Positions 1-12,270 of a DNA stretch of 64,000 bases are shown here, in pieces; within the stretch, counting starts at the first letter, position 1; the number at the start of each line of letters is the position of its first letter. The DNA lies in contig CM050652.1 in assembly GCA_027574665.1 (NCBI GenBank), positions 4,444,589 to 4,508,588 of the forward strand. Direction: 5' to 3'. Source of the DNA: Rhynochetos jubatus. Taxonomy: Eukaryota > Chordata > Aves > Eurypygiformes > Rhynochetidae. The position numbers and the translations under genes are program-made. The notes under the pieces were generated by a model. The model did no database searches. It was given only the letters and a program-made list of their open reading frames with translations, and had not been told where the DNA came from.

Positions 1-60
1 ATCCACAGCTTCTCTGGGCAACCTGTCCCAGTGCCTCACCACCCTCTTCGGGAAGAAAGG
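1..60 (-). mobile_element. CR1 LINE 3' fragment, cut by window edge
   Basis: The first 60 bases read as the reverse complement of the CR1 ORF2 C-terminal region: the stretch for 'gaggtgg..aggcactgg.acaggttgcccagagaag' is clearly present on the minus strand. CR1 is the dominant non-LTR retrotransposon of birds and its copies are nearly all 5'-truncated. The element probably continues to the left of the window. Similarity stops near base 60. It is a non-functional remnant. Confidence 0.85.
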
Positions 61-807
61 CCTGCAAGAGGGTGTTTCTCAGCCACAATTCTAGGTTGTT
101 TTTTTAAAGTGGTTATAATTAAATCAATAATTTTTAGCCTGAAAATATAGCTACTGTCTCCTTCCTGCTCTCCTCCCTCATCCATTCATCACTGACTTTG
201 GCTTCTCGGTAACCTAGTCCATTGTCCAGCACAAGAAATTCTGCATGTGTATGCTCATGTCAATTCAGATTGAAGCCTTTTGGGTGGAGCAGTGTATTTT
301 GCCTGTGAATTTGCTCTGGCTGATCATAATTAAACTATTGATTGTCTTGTAGTTGGATTCTCTTCAGCTGCCTAAAAGGAGTCCAGGATGGGTGTCTAAG
401 GTGAAATGAGCTACCCTCCACTGTCTCATTGACTACAAGGGGAGCCAGTGGTAGCTATTGACTGTCAAACATCCCATTAGAGACATCTAAAATTAGTCAG
501 GATGAATTCTAAGGCAAAGTTCTATTTTCTTTCTGTTTAACTTTATGTACCAGACTGAGGGTGCATGTCTGGGGTACAGAGGACCTCTACAGTCCAAGGA
601 GACACTGAGCTCTCGGGTAGTTTGCACTGCCCTCTGAGAGTAGCTGTTTTCTCCAGCAGTAGACAGTGATCTTTGGAAATCACATCCTCAGATAGGTGCT
701 TAAAATTAGGTAGGGTGATCTGTGCCCAAAAGCTTAATTTTACATTATTTTTGAGCACTGAAATTAATGGGATTTAGGAGTTTAAGTTCTTGAAAACAAC
801 CCAGAGT
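61..807. other. Non-coding stretch, no recognisable feature
   Basis: AT-rich unique sequence with no repeat I recognise. The open frames here are short and resemble no known protein, and no splice-flanked coding exon is apparent. Confidence 0.6.
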
Positions 808-876
808 TGATTCATCTGCCTATGGTCATGTCAGTAAACGTGTGACAGGAATTGAACACAGATCTGTGTCCACTGA
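808..876 (+). repeat. MIR/L3-like ancient retroposon fragment
   Basis: The stretch with 'ctatggtcatgtcag' followed by 'gacaggaattgaacacagat' follows the order of the conserved core of MIR/L3-type amniote repeats: a 'caaggtcacacag' block, then a 'gggaattgaacccagatct' block. Several substitutions separate it from that pattern, which fits an insertion older than the bird radiation. Identification is by eye; the exact family is not resolved. Confidence 0.5.
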
Positions 877-3000
877 GAATAATCATTCAGCCAGTGAGAT
901 TCAACAGCCTCACACACACAGAGCAAACCCATCACAAACAAAATGCGTCAGAAACTATTGTGGGAAAATGTCTGAAAGTGTATGTAACAGTAATGCTGTC
1001 TGCTGCTGTAATCTATAGCATGATAATGTCGCTGGGGACTGGGATTATGAGAGATGTTGTGTGGAACAAGGCTGCTTTATATCAAAGGAGTCCGCTAAGA
1101 CAAAATACACAATTAGAAAGACTCTGACCAAGCAAAACCCAGACATCGTCCAGCTGTGATTTCATAGCAATGAATATGATTGGGGATTTTGCTTATCTGA
1201 AAGTTTTATCCTGTCTTTTGTCACAGAATTACAGCCCAAACCATCAATTCTGATTTGGGGACTTCACCTCCTGAAAAAGAAATGCGAAGTCTGAGGGCGC
1301 CGGCAATATAGTAACAGTCTCAGCATGTTAAAATAAAATCCCTGGTATAGTTTACACTAGCAGTTATATTGGGAATATAATGTTAATTGCTGGACTAGGC
1401 TTTGGGCAGCTAATGAATAAAGAATCCTCAATGGATTGGGGTCTTAATTACCCGATTTCCTTTAACCTGATTTCTGCTAACCCACCAGGTCAGTGGGACT
1501 AATCCCAGAACAAGACATTATGCTATGTGACATCTTCAAACTGGTCCAAGGATTTCCAGATGAAAAAGGAAGCAGAAAAAAATGCTAATCTCAGTGGAAA
1601 TTAGGCATCTATGCCTAATATAATGATCTAGAAATAATCCTTTGCTAACCACTTAGCAGCCTGGCAACCCAAAAACATGTCAGATCTTGCCCCTCACCCC
1701 AAATACATTGGTGTGTAGACTTCTGCTCCTGGCCCCTGTCAAGGTAAGGAAGCACTGTGGAAGGCATCTTACCCAACTTCAGAGGCCTTCAGTGTCAGCA
1801 TAACTCACCTCCCTCTCCCAAAACTTCTTTCTGTGATGTGCAGCAAGTTCTACACTTTTCTGTTTCTCTCAGCTGGAAACCAAAAAAAGTTTTAAATTAA
1901 GACCTTTCCATCAAAGCACAGAGGGAAGGCATGTGTCTGAATCCATAGACACAGGGTAAGTAAGGCTTGGTAAGACCAGTGCTTGAGTTGACTGCATGAG
2001 CTTCAAAGCTTTGTCACATTCTCCTATCTGATGCTTGCTGTTCTTTACATCTTAGGTGGCACGAGTCCTAGAAAATGAAGTTTGCTCTGGATGCAACTTC
2101 TTTGAAGTGAATAGCACAGCTCTGCTCACTTTTTTCCCATGAGACTCCAGGATACATTTTGGTTACACTCGGCACCAGGTTTATCCAGGCAAATATCTGG
2201 TCTTGCTCTACATTTATCCTTTACAGAGTAGCATTGAGTGCCACTCAGTGGTGAAAATTAGGTTAGAATGAGGTCTCTGAACCAGTGGACAAAATCCTTT
2301 CTGGGCTCTGTGATGAGGATGATAAACTCTGCCACCACCTAGAGACCGTCTCTCTTCTCACCTGGTGTTATTACCACAGCAGGATGGTCAAAGGAATTTC
2401 CACTTGTCGCTCAACATCAGAACCTCAAACTACATAGAGATGGCTCCAATTAAATTAAATATGCATCTAAAATAGGCCTGTTTCTGAGTTAAGGGTCTTT
2501 TATAGTTCTTTTTGCTTGGGCTTTAGCTTAAGTTCTGTGCTGCTTGTTTGGTGTCTTCAGCTCTTATTTCATTAAGAGAAAAAGGAAAATAAAGAGAATC
2601 AGCAGATTATCCATGAAAACCTTGAAGTAAACAGGAGTTGGAAATGCTCACCAATTTGTAGCCTAATTTCAGTTTCTCACTTTCTTCAGTGGTCTAAGAG
2701 TTAAACTTTTAGTCTAGACTACCTCTAGCTCTAGCAGACATAGACACAGACCTCTCCAGAGACTGCTATCTAAGATGATTTATCATTAATTGAATGGTCT
2801 CACTGGGCCATAAACTGAGCATGTATTATGCCTGAAGTGGCACATATGCCTAAATGGCTGATTAGGAAATACAGTTATTAGCCGTGGAAGTTAGTATTCC
2901 TTGGGTTATGATGATGTGCAAAACCTTTCCATACTAGGGAATCTGAGTCAAGTTTCACTGTAGAAATCTCTACCCACACATTTAGAGTAGAAACAAGTTG
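877..3000. other. Non-coding stretch, no recognisable feature
   Basis: Unique AT-rich sequence. A 91-codon open frame (852-1127, +) has no recognisable domain, starts inside the flanking retroposon relic and has no exon-like context, so I do not call it a gene. No repeats beyond short homopolymers. Confidence 0.6.
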
Positions 3001-3110
3001 TCTTCCAAACCTGCTCTTGACAGCTGTTTACTTAACCTATTCTTAAAACCTCCAGTAATGGAGAATCAATCATCCATGTAGGTGACAATGCCCATGCCTA
3101 CCACAATTTT
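3001..3110 (-). mobile_element. Ancient CR1 LINE 3' fragment
   Basis: The run 'ttgacagctgtttacttaacctattcttaaaacctccagtaatggagaat' (about 3018-3067) parallels, in reverse orientation, the avian CR1 segment that usually reads 'cagatgtttgtctaacctgttcttaaaa.cctccagtgatggagattcca'. Divergence is high, so this is an old insertion. The ends are approximate. Confidence 0.6.
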
Positions 3111-3115
3111 GTACT

Positions 3116-3142
3116 AAGGTACTCTTCTGAACAGAGTACCTT
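3116..3142. repeat. Hairpin-forming inverted repeat, 10-bp arms
   Basis: Arms AAGGTACTCT (3116-3125) and AGAGTACCTT (3133-3142) are exact reverse complements, separated by the 7-base loop tctgaac. It lies directly beyond the recognisable CR1 remnant. It is not followed by a T-run or any gene, so I give it no terminator role. It could be chance or part of an older decayed element. Confidence 0.8.
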
Positions 3143-3707
3143 CTTCTTTTAGCAGGATTTCTTGTTTTTAACCGATGCAGATAATTACTTTCCATCTTTA
3201 AAGCCCAGAATGGATATGTTTTATCACCTTGTTTGATCTGACAATAACTGTCCACAGAATTACACCTCTCTATTCCTGAATTTAACATTCAAATATAATG
3301 CATGTGTTTCATAAGGACAACCAACCTTGAATAAGGTGGAAGAAGTGAAGTCCAATCAAGCTCCTGATTTATATGTTGATTGCTTTTTTTTTAGAAATGC
3401 AGAATATTTGAAGAAAAGTGAATTTAAAATTAAGAAAAGCACTGTTCCCCCCCCGCCCCGAATAATGTAAACAAGATTGTTCAACTCTGTTGCTTCTCAG
3501 CTACTGATCTGCTGCTCTGACCTTGTAATCAGAGAAGACTGTGAGCCCTGCATTTGTCTTTGAAGACTGCTAATAATTAAATCCTATTGTTTCATCGAAA
3601 CAGAACATGACTCTCACAATTTGTAACCAGAAGCAATATAGCTGCAAAGAACAATGTTGGATAAACATGCCCTTCAAAGATCAAAGGATGGAGGGCTTTG
3701 TCAATTT

Positions 3708-3723
3708 AAAAAAAAAAAAAAAA
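3708..3723 (+). repeat. Poly(A) tract, 16 A
   Basis: An uninterrupted run of 16 A. No retroposon body recognisable upstream, so it is reported as simple sequence and not as a retrogene tail. Confidence 0.9.
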
Positions 3724-6700
3724 TCAGCATAGCTAAACTGCTGTTTCTCAGCAACTTAGTGTGGGATCTGAGGCTGCCTAGATTGCTTTGCTTTCATTTC
3801 ACAGTCTCAAGGGCATCCTTATTCCCCCAAAGTGCATGGGGGAGCTGGCACACCCAGATGTGAGTTGTGAGTCTGCGGGCAGAGGGAGAGAGTACCCCGC
3901 TCATCACTAATTAAACGTTCAAAGGATTCATGATCCCTCCAAGCAGCACATCTTTGTGACATTAAAGAAAAATCAGCCTCAAAGAGAAAACACACACACA
4001 ATATGCTGTTCAACAAGGCAATGGGCGAGAGGATAACAGGAGGATTTGGCTTTGTAATGACACTGTTTGCTTTTATTTCTTCCCTGTAAGAGCCTTTCCC
4101 TTCTCCACGGCTTTCCAGCAGGGAGTTTGTCCTCCTCACCACAATCTGAAACTCGCCTTCTGATGCCACTGGCCATGCAACTCCAAGATGAGGCAGGAGA
4201 AGTCAGAGTTGCTTAAGGAGTTCACCTCTTCACAGCAAAGCCTTCTTAAATTAATCACTATGGTGTGATCCTCACTGTTTTCTGCTGTCCCAGAAAGGGG
4301 GTAAATTCACAGAAAATGAGTCACAGCTAAACCTTGGTGTGTCAGTTCAAGTATTTCATAGCTTTTCTTCTGGCTATTGAACAATTTCCTTAGACCTGAA
4401 GACTCCTTCACTGAAATGTCTCTTCCTGTGCAAGGGCAGGTCACTGCTGAGAAGGGCAGATTGCATTCTCCATGGCCTGACCCTTCTGATGGGAATTGTG
4501 GGGTACTGTCCATCCATATATTCACCTCATAAACCTCTCAAGTGGCTCTTTTCCCAGTGCATGTGTGTATGTATGGAAATGCTCCCAGCACATCTAGGTC
4601 ACTGGTTAAGGCATTGAAACAACCCCTCCAGCAGCAGTGTAGACCTAGGACCTTTCTCTTGTCCATACAGAGGTCCAGGTGGATCACCTAGCTATGGCAT
4701 GTGGATCCCAAGGTAAAAGAGAGGTTATCTTGCAGGGAGAACCTTGTTGAAGGTCAGGATGAGGTAGAAGCAGATTGTAGAAGACAGAGGTCAAACTGGG
4801 CAGGTCACAGACCATCAGTGTGGGCCTCATCCACTCAATCTTATGCCAACACATTCTGGAAGAGAATGAGAACTTGGAGGGCATTTAGCAGCACTTTCTC
4901 CCATCCATCCAAACAGCAATCAACTAGAGACAGCCCTTTTGGAGGGGGCTCAGCATGGTGCAAGGTGAAATCTGCTCTCATGGAATTTTCACACAATAGG
5001 CCATTCATGGGTGTCTTTTCTGTTGTCATTTGTCTTTGCAGCATCAGCTGCCACAGGTATCAGTCATGGTCCTTCACACTCCTTTGGTGATGAGTGTTCC
5101 TTGTAGCTCTCTCCCAGCAGAGAGAGGGGGAAGAGATGAGAAGACACTTATTAAAGCGCACCCAGATCGTCTTGTTCTCTGCTGTGCTGTTCTTCGCTGA
5201 AGTCCCAGAGCAGTCCTGGCCTTGCTTGGGTAATAAGGTTTATGAGACGTCTTAATGTAAAGTGAATTTGACTCATTTTCATTTTAGAGAAGGGGTAATT
5301 GAGGAAGACATAAAACAGAATGAACAAAATAATGATGAAATCTTGTAGCAGAGCTGTCTCATGCACAACTCTGCTTTCTGCTGTAGATCATGGCACCTCA
5401 GCTTGAGAGGCAATGAATGAGCTTCATCTCTAGTGTTTTCAATTGAGGAATCAGAGTTTATTAGGTTATTGCAATACAAATGCAACATAGAGAAGAAAAA
5501 ATACTGATTTTTCCAGTGATTAGGAAGAAAAGGGAGTCTTTTTAACTGAACCATTCTCCTTTTCCTTGTCATTAATTGACAGGGTGAATCTTCAGCTCAC
5601 ATTAAACTGTGGTGCTTCACTCTTCATGGCATTGGGTATGCAGTGAACACACAACCTGATCTACTGATGGCTACACCTTTAGGTGAGCTACATCTTCCTA
5701 TGCTCCCTTTCCTGTTCAGATATGAAAAAACATCTGGTGGAGAATGAGGATTGTCTTTTTTTTTGAACTTAGATATGACCATAAGGTTTTCATCTGAAGT
5801 AGGAGAGGAAAAAGCTGGTTTATTCTGCGAATGAGGATATTTGTTCCCCATACCTCTTGTTCTTCTGGACTGCAATGCTGCTATTATGTGTGTCTGGATT
5901 TAGATTTGTGAATACAATGAGAGGAATGTAAAGCATGCACTGTTGAACCTTCCTGCAAGAGAGCTATCTAACCCTGGAGTCTACTAAAGAATTACAGATA
6001 TTTGTTGTTTGTTTGCTGTACTTTTTGATAAAGCAGAGCTAGTCCATTATGCTTCCTGTTTATATTTCACTTTATTTCCCAGTTCTTAGACATTATCATT
6101 CTACTTAAGAGAATGTTTTACAGTTTCCTTGAAACAAATGTCTCTCTCCACCTTCCTGTCTACTAAAGACAAAAGTTCATTTTAATGAGTCAACTTCTAA
6201 TATCAGTTAAACTGAGGAAAGAATCTGGCCCATAAATTTTGACAAATGATGATAATTTTAAAAAATCAAATGTACACATTGTGCCTAAACACAATTGACC
6301 TCATTCCCTTCAGTTGTCCTGATGTTCAGCTGCTTGGAAAGTTTCCTCCAGAGAAAACCTTTATTAAATGATTTGTGCTTCTTTTCCATTTAGTTCCAAA
6401 TTATCTCACTCTCACATTTTATTTCTTCTTCGGGCTGGCTGCTTGCTACAGCTAATTTGGTTGTCCTTGCTGGGACTACCATAAATACTCTTTCCCAGTA
6501 GTACTTTGTAAGCTGAATTAGTCAAGTGATCTTGGCTGTAACATTCAAGAAAACAGTTGATAAGATTAAAGACTGGGAGAAGTTTATGGTTGGAGACACC
6601 GTTTTAAAGTTACCCATAAAGGTGCATGAGCAAAAAGTGCTGACAAGGCCAAAACATTTGATAGATGTTAAAATTGTGACCTTCAGCATTGTATTAGGAG

Positions 6701-7651
6701 GAATAATTGTTCACTCACTTCTCTCCCTACGAGTGTATTAAAGCACGACACTGTTTGGAACTCTTAACAAGGACCCTTCCACACAAATAGATGAAATATC
6801 AGATTAAAAACAAGGAGATAAAGCCTGACCTACAAATTGAAAGACAGAGCATTAAAGCCTGCATGACCCTCTGGGTATACTGGGTCCCCGTCCTTCTCTG
6901 ACTGCGAAGTAGAGAAGGTGACATCCCACCTAGGGTAAGTCATCCAAAGTCACCCAAACCAATAGAAAAGTTGTTTCTTCATCTCTGTCTTTGCTCTCCA
7001 GGCTTTTATTTCCCCTGACACTACCTAGAGCTTTAACCTACGCAGGTCTGTGCCTCTTGGATGGGAGTCATAGTTGGATGAGTCTGCTGCTGGCTTCAAG
7101 CTGGCACAGATTTACCGTCCCACCCAGAATTAGTGGTGATCACTATGGCACGTGGTCGTGCATTGTTCCAGGCAGACTGGATCTGTAGTTGCCCTTACAA
7201 TGTTCTCATGTCTTTCTCTCACAAGGTCAAAGCTCCTGCTTTTATTTTAAAGCTGGATGATCACCTAATTCACTGAAACCTAATTCTGGAGTAGTGGAGG
7301 GTGACAATAGGGCTGGAATTACTTGTGATGGGGTGGAATCAATGAAGATGCTTCTGCCCAAAATTCCTTTTTTTTAAATTTTTTTAGCCAAGCACCCATT
7401 AGAACATGTCATTTCAACATTTTTTGAAAGCAAATGTTCATCCTTTTCAGTTGTAAAATAATTGTTTTCATGTCTAAAATTGCCAATACTTTGTTAAAAG
7501 CATTAGAAAAAAAATTGTTAAAAATGCCCCATCAGCCACACAAAATGTTTTGACTGGAAATACCTGTCTTTTAATTAATTTTAAATAATTTTTCTTCCCT
7601 GCCCCTAGTTTGACCAATATGCCCTCCTCACTTCACCCATCTTCCCCCTCC

Positions 7652-7664
7652 AAAAAAAAAAAAA
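7652..7664 (+). repeat. Poly(A) tract, 13 A
   Basis: Uninterrupted A13 after a C-rich stretch; simple sequence. Confidence 0.9.
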
Positions 7665-8366
7665 GAGCTTGAAAAATGAATTATTCCCACAGTTTGCTCA
7701 AAACCTTTTGAGACATAGTGGAAAGAGCCATTTTCACGTCAAGGTTGACTTTATTTAAAGAAGTTTTCTAATTGAAAAGCCTCAAACATTATTCTGATGA
7801 AAAAGGTGAACTATTTTCATTTTATATCTAAATTGCAATGAGAAATTGTAATTTCAGTATTTTTATAGACTCAAAAGTCCATATTTGCTTAACTCTACTG
7901 TACCACAAACAAGAGAGATAAATCTTTATCTTAACAAGGGCTTTCTTGCTGTTAAAAGGTTAGTCTATTCATGTTACAATAAGCCTGGAATATCTAGGCT
8001 GCAAAAATGCATGGTGCAGCATAAACCTGATCTGAGACATTTTGGGTACAAGCAACAATTCCACTTTTCCTGTAACAGATGACACTGCTTGAGGTTAGAA
8101 CAAGAAGTACCTGTTGCCTGTGCTGTAACATCTCCTACAAATAGCTTCTTATTTGTGGCACTGATATAAAGACTGTGTTTTATGGAGCTTACCCAACCAG
8201 CTTTTCTGTGTCAGGTTATCACGGATACATTTTTTTCCAATTCATTTTGAGACCAACTGCTGTTAAGAGGCTGTAACAAGGGATGTAACTTGCTCCTTTC
8301 ACTTCCATTCCAACAGTTTGAATAAACCCACATTTCAGCCTTTTATGGCTCCTCTTTCCATTATAC

Positions 8367-8384
8367 TTATTTTATTTTATTTTC
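8367..8384. repeat. (TTTTA)n short microsatellite
   Basis: About three and a half units of TTTTA. Simple sequence with no further interpretation. Confidence 0.75.
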
Positions 8385-9203
8385 TTCCATGGGGATTGAA
8401 CCACTTTATTCAGGTAATTTTCTGCAATATCATGTTAACCCATTAAAGTGTCAAATACTTTATTGTCCATTCAGTCCAGTCACCTGTCCTTTTCCCCTAA
8501 AAGCACAGTCATTTCTGTAAGCTCTTAATTTCTTTGCATGTTCAAAGAGCCTTGTGGATTTCCTCACCTTCTCATTAAATCTCCGTGAGGAACTGTTGCC
8601 TTGGAAACCAGGGAGCCGATCCAGCAAAGGGGCTGAGCATCTTCCCCTTGCCTTGACTTCGGTGAGAGGTGAAACCATTCAGTATTTCTGAAAGGACATT
8701 TGAACCTGGCCAGCAGAGCACTATTAGGCACTAACTACCATTTTGCTCTAGTTTCAGGATGATGGGAAATGGTGCTGATTCTTCCTATCCTCCACATGAA
8801 GAACAGAATATAGAAAAAGGTTGAAACAGCCAGTGCTTTTGTGGCATATGTGAACTCATTTGTAATTGCAGAGACTTTGGAAATGCAAATGAATCCTAAA
8901 TATTACTCCAAAGAACAAACTTTTTATAGGTTTCAATCTAAGAGGACCGAAATTAATTTGGAGTTTATTTATACTATGTCAGTGCATTTATAGGGGAGCT
9001 ACCAGGGTTGCTACAGGCGTGGAATAAAAGAAAGTTTGGATTAAAAAGAAAATAAAACCAAATAAATAGCAAATCTCAGATGTTCTTTGAGATAAGAGAC
9101 AGCATCCTTCCAAGGACTCAGCCAATGTAAGCACCAAATCTTAGCATTTCCAAGAAAAACACCCCAGGCTTTGGAAACTTGCCAGCAAGTAATGAAGTTT
9201 AGA

Positions 9204-9224
9204 TTGCAGTGATAATCACTGCAA
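9204..9224. repeat. Near-perfect 21-bp palindrome (10-bp arms, 1-base centre)
   Basis: TTGCAGTGAT (9204-9213), a single A, then ATCACTGCAA (9215-9224): the arms are exact reverse complements. The spacing of one base resembles an IR1 arrangement used by some dimeric DNA-binding factors, but the half-site does not match a nuclear receptor consensus. It may be a homodimer site, a cruciform-prone spot, or chance. Confidence 0.85.
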
Positions 9225-10518
9225 GAGATACCTTATGTAGATAAACTACACCCTAAAATCAGAGCTAGCTCTGCTCAGGCCACCTTGGTCTATCAGGTTC
9301 ATTACCTCAAGGCAGAGCCATGCAAATGAAGCAAGTTGGCTTGCAGTGCAACCTCAGCGCAGGATCAGGTTATCTGCTTTCATGAGACCTTCAGACCTCC
9401 CCACTAGTTCTCTTCAGGCTCATCTGGCTCCATGCAGAGCCATTTCTTGTATCTACACCTGGATATAGGTACCAGGAACATTATTCAAGGTCCAGAAGAC
9501 CTTTGCAGCTGAAGCAGCACTGCACAAGCTCAACACAGGGTCTTCAGCTCAAAGCATCTATTCATGTGGGGATGAGCGTGAGTTAAGCAACTCTGCTTAA
9601 ATGGGGAGTCATGACCATGAGCATGATTACTGAAATATTTCTGTTCTCAGGTTATCTGAGCCCATTATGGACCATGGAGAGTTGCAGGTCATAATGTTTC
9701 TTGACCAAATCCAGGCTCTGAGAAAACTGCAACTAGCTACAGGACTGTCCTTGGCAATGTGACAATACTCTGAGTGTCTTTATTGGCTTTCTACAGGCAG
9801 TTTTAAGGTATTGACTGCTGGTAAACAAAGAACCAAGGACAGCATCTCTTCCACATTCAGTCACAGTTTAACAGTAGATGGTACCTGTGACTGTGCTTTA
9901 CAGACAACCCACACTACCAGGATGTGTTAGGTGGCTCTGAGAACATTTATTGAGTGTACAGCAATTTCAAGGACATGGAGAAACCAAAGAGCCTTCACAT
10001 CAGAGACAGAGCATCTCTCAAGCCTAAGAAATTCCAGCAGAAAAGAGAACTTTGCAGGATCACAGTCTAATGGAGATGACAAAATCTGCCTTGTTCTTAG
10101 TTGCTGGTTTCAAATGCTTCATCAGAGTTTGCTTCTGGCCCTTATGTGCTCGTACTAAAAGGTCCATGTAGTGTTCAGTGTCAGAAGGATGCTTTCCTTC
10201 TGACTGAAGGTTTTATTGAGCTTTTCTCCTCTTCAAACATGATGCAGCATTTTACCCCCACAACAAGGGGGGTAAGGGTTCTAAGGGTTACAAATCTTTC
10301 TCTGGGCTGTCCTCACAAGGAATACCACCATCTTCTTATCTAGACACAACATACAATGCTTTGACTCACTTTTCCTGATGGCAACCCAGAGTGGTAAATG
10401 CTCAGATAACTTCTACTGATGCCAAGTTGTTTCAGATAGCAAATTTGGTCAAGAAAATTTACAGAACACCTCCAGGAATGTTTTTCCATACTCTGTCTCT
10501 TGATAATTTGGATGTAAA

Positions 10519-10533
10519 TTTTTTTTTTTTTTT
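10519..10533 (+). repeat. Poly(T) tract, 15 T
   Basis: Uninterrupted T15. No minus-strand retroposon body could be identified next to it. Confidence 0.9.
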
Positions 10534-10954
10534 AATTCTCCATCTGTGCTATGTATTATAACAGAAAATAAATTCCTTAAGGTCAGAGGATTTATTTTTA
10601 TTTTAGATAGAAAGGAATTTTTAAACTTGAGGAAATGAATGCTAGAGAGAAGACAGTACTCAAAACCCGTGTGATACGTAGACCTTTCTTCTTTTATACA
10701 AGTCTGACTGAAAGCCTTTCTACCTAAAAGATGTATCTTACAAAAAAAAAAAATACTGTGCTACACACAGGCAAAACTTCCCACAGAAAGATACAAAGAC
10801 AAAAAATAAATTTGCCATGTTACTTGATGCATTTCTTCAACCTTTTTCCATGTGTCAAATTCATGTTTTTAAAGAGAAATACAAATGAATGGAAAATTAT
10901 ATTTTGGTTGTGTCTTGAGGCACTAAATGACATTAAAGCTACTGGCTAATAGTA

Positions 10955-11110
10955 AAATACTTTCCCTGCCTGAAATGTTTACAATTGGGACACAAATTAG
11001 CAAAAAGGGTTCAACTTGGTTTCCCCAAGTTCACCTGAGGCATGAGAAATGACTCTCCCAGCATCATCTAGAAGTGTGTAAGATAGAAAATCAGATTTGA
11101 ATGACAAAAT
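10955..11110 (+). repeat. MIR/L3-like ancient retroposon fragment
   Basis: Blocks occur in the family's usual order: 'tccctgcctgaaatgtttacaat' (usually 'tccctgcccc.aagagcttacaat'), then 'cacctgaggcatgagaaatgactctcccagcatcatctag' (usually 'aactgaggca.agagaagtgacttgcccaaggtcac.cag'), then 'aaaatcagatttgaatga'. The order of several diverged blocks is the evidence; no single block is decisive. Confidence 0.5.
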
Positions 11111-11371
11111 GTGGGATGGCAAAGAGCTTGTAAAATGCTTACTACAGAGTTGTTGATGTGTAATAAGTTGTTCCTATACGAGGAAAACTATGGGCATCTG
11201 AATATCTCTGAGAGCTTGGAGTAGGAGGGGAGTTGGGCAGGGACAGGACAGTGCTGATGGGCAGGAGAACATGGCATTGAAGTCTTGCTTTGGGGACATG
11301 AGCTATGTTGAGCTTCCTACGTCAAAGCCGTGCTCTTCTGAAAATCCATCCAGGAGCTGGATTTCTGTACG

Positions 11372-11415
11372 TCTCACTCAACTAACGCCTCACTCAACTG
11401 TACTTCTCACTCAAG
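11372..11415 (+). repeat. Degenerate short tandem repeat (CTCACTCAA core)
   Basis: The core CTCACTCAA occurs three times within 44 bases, at about 11373, 11389 and 11406, with variable spacers and two copies of 'gtac' beside it. It looks like a local slippage or duplication product. Confidence 0.7.
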
Positions 11416-11929
11416 CTAAAATGCACTAATCCCTACCTTACAGCATTAGTTGGTGGTAAATGTCTCTCTCCTCTGCCCTTTTCCGCATCATTGACATTGC
11501 CAAGTTTTCTTTCAGAGACTGTTGCTTGGAAGAAAGCAAAGAGACATATCTATCTGTGGGGTCTGAAAGGACAGGTAGTGGAAAGTAGCTTTCTAATACA
11601 GCAAGGACAGAATAAAGTCAGGGCAGTGTCACCTGGAAAGAAGAATTCACTGTTAGCATCCCAACACTGCAGCATTGACACCAGACCTGGTGTTGACTTC
11701 ACGTGATAACAGGGGACTTTCAGGGCTGTCCTAGTCCTTAGGGGTCATGGATCTGAATTCCTTGTTCTGCTGTATGCTGATTTTGTCTCCAATCTTGGGC
11801 AAGATGAGATTGGACCAGGTGTCCCAGTTTCACCCTGAAAATAAGGGCAAATGTGAAATTCTTGAACAAAAGTCTCTTGCTTATGGCACTGGGGAGGAGG
11901 CCGGTAAGGATCCTTGTGTTGCAGGGATT

Positions 11930-12270
11930 TACACCTCCAGAAGAGGCTTTTTGTACTAACAAATAATATGCTTCTAATTAAAACTGCTCCTGTAAAATCT
12001 CTGATCTGATAACACATTGTGTGGGAAGCAAGGAGACATCTGTTCATATGAACACATCAATATTAAGGTGGATTCTGGATGCCGAATTCTCCCCGTGCTG
12101 TTTAATAATGCCATTGGCAGAAGACATCTCTCGCATTAATATCTGGCAGCAAATGTTTAGCAACAAGAGCATGTATTCCATGGAGGATCGTGTGAACATA
12201 AGATTTAATTTTCCCTGGCAAAGGATCCATTATGCTTGTGAAATTTTCATGGAAGATAATAATACCTACC
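11930..12270. promoter_or_regulatory. Candidate conserved non-coding element
   Basis: A repeat-free stretch with a TAATTA homeodomain core (11975-11980), a perfect 14-bp palindrome TGTTCATATGAACA (12041-12054) and an ATTAAT motif (12135-12140). Short clustered motifs in repeat-free AT-rich DNA are typical of vertebrate developmental enhancers, but conservation cannot be seen from one sequence. The open frames across it (85 codons on +, 73 on -) have no known similarity. Confidence 0.25.
12041..12054. repeat. Perfect 14-bp palindrome
   Basis: TGTTCATATGAACA equals its own reverse complement and contains the E-box-type core CATATG. The flanking bases do not extend the symmetry. Confidence 0.85.

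Larger units (their letters stand above)
3143..8366. other. Non-coding stretch with homopolymer tracts only
   Basis: Five kilobases of AT-rich unique sequence. It contains an A16 tract (3708-3723), a short CA run near 3990-4000, and an A13 tract (7652-7664). Open frames of up to 129 codons (4701-5090, +) show no recognisable domain. No CR1 or LTR sequence was recognised. Confidence 0.6.
8385..10954. other. Non-coding stretch with a palindrome and a T tract
   Basis: Unique sequence without recognisable genes. Apart from the palindrome at 9204-9224 and the T15 tract at 10519-10533, I see no structured element. Confidence 0.6.

Noticed and set aside
3116-3142. Intrinsic terminator reading of the hairpin
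   Set aside because: This is vertebrate DNA with no upstream gene and no T-run directly after the stem.
4701-5090. 129-codon + strand open frame
   Set aside because: No recognisable domain and overlaps an equally long-looking frame on the other strand; typical of random frames in 64 kb of DNA.
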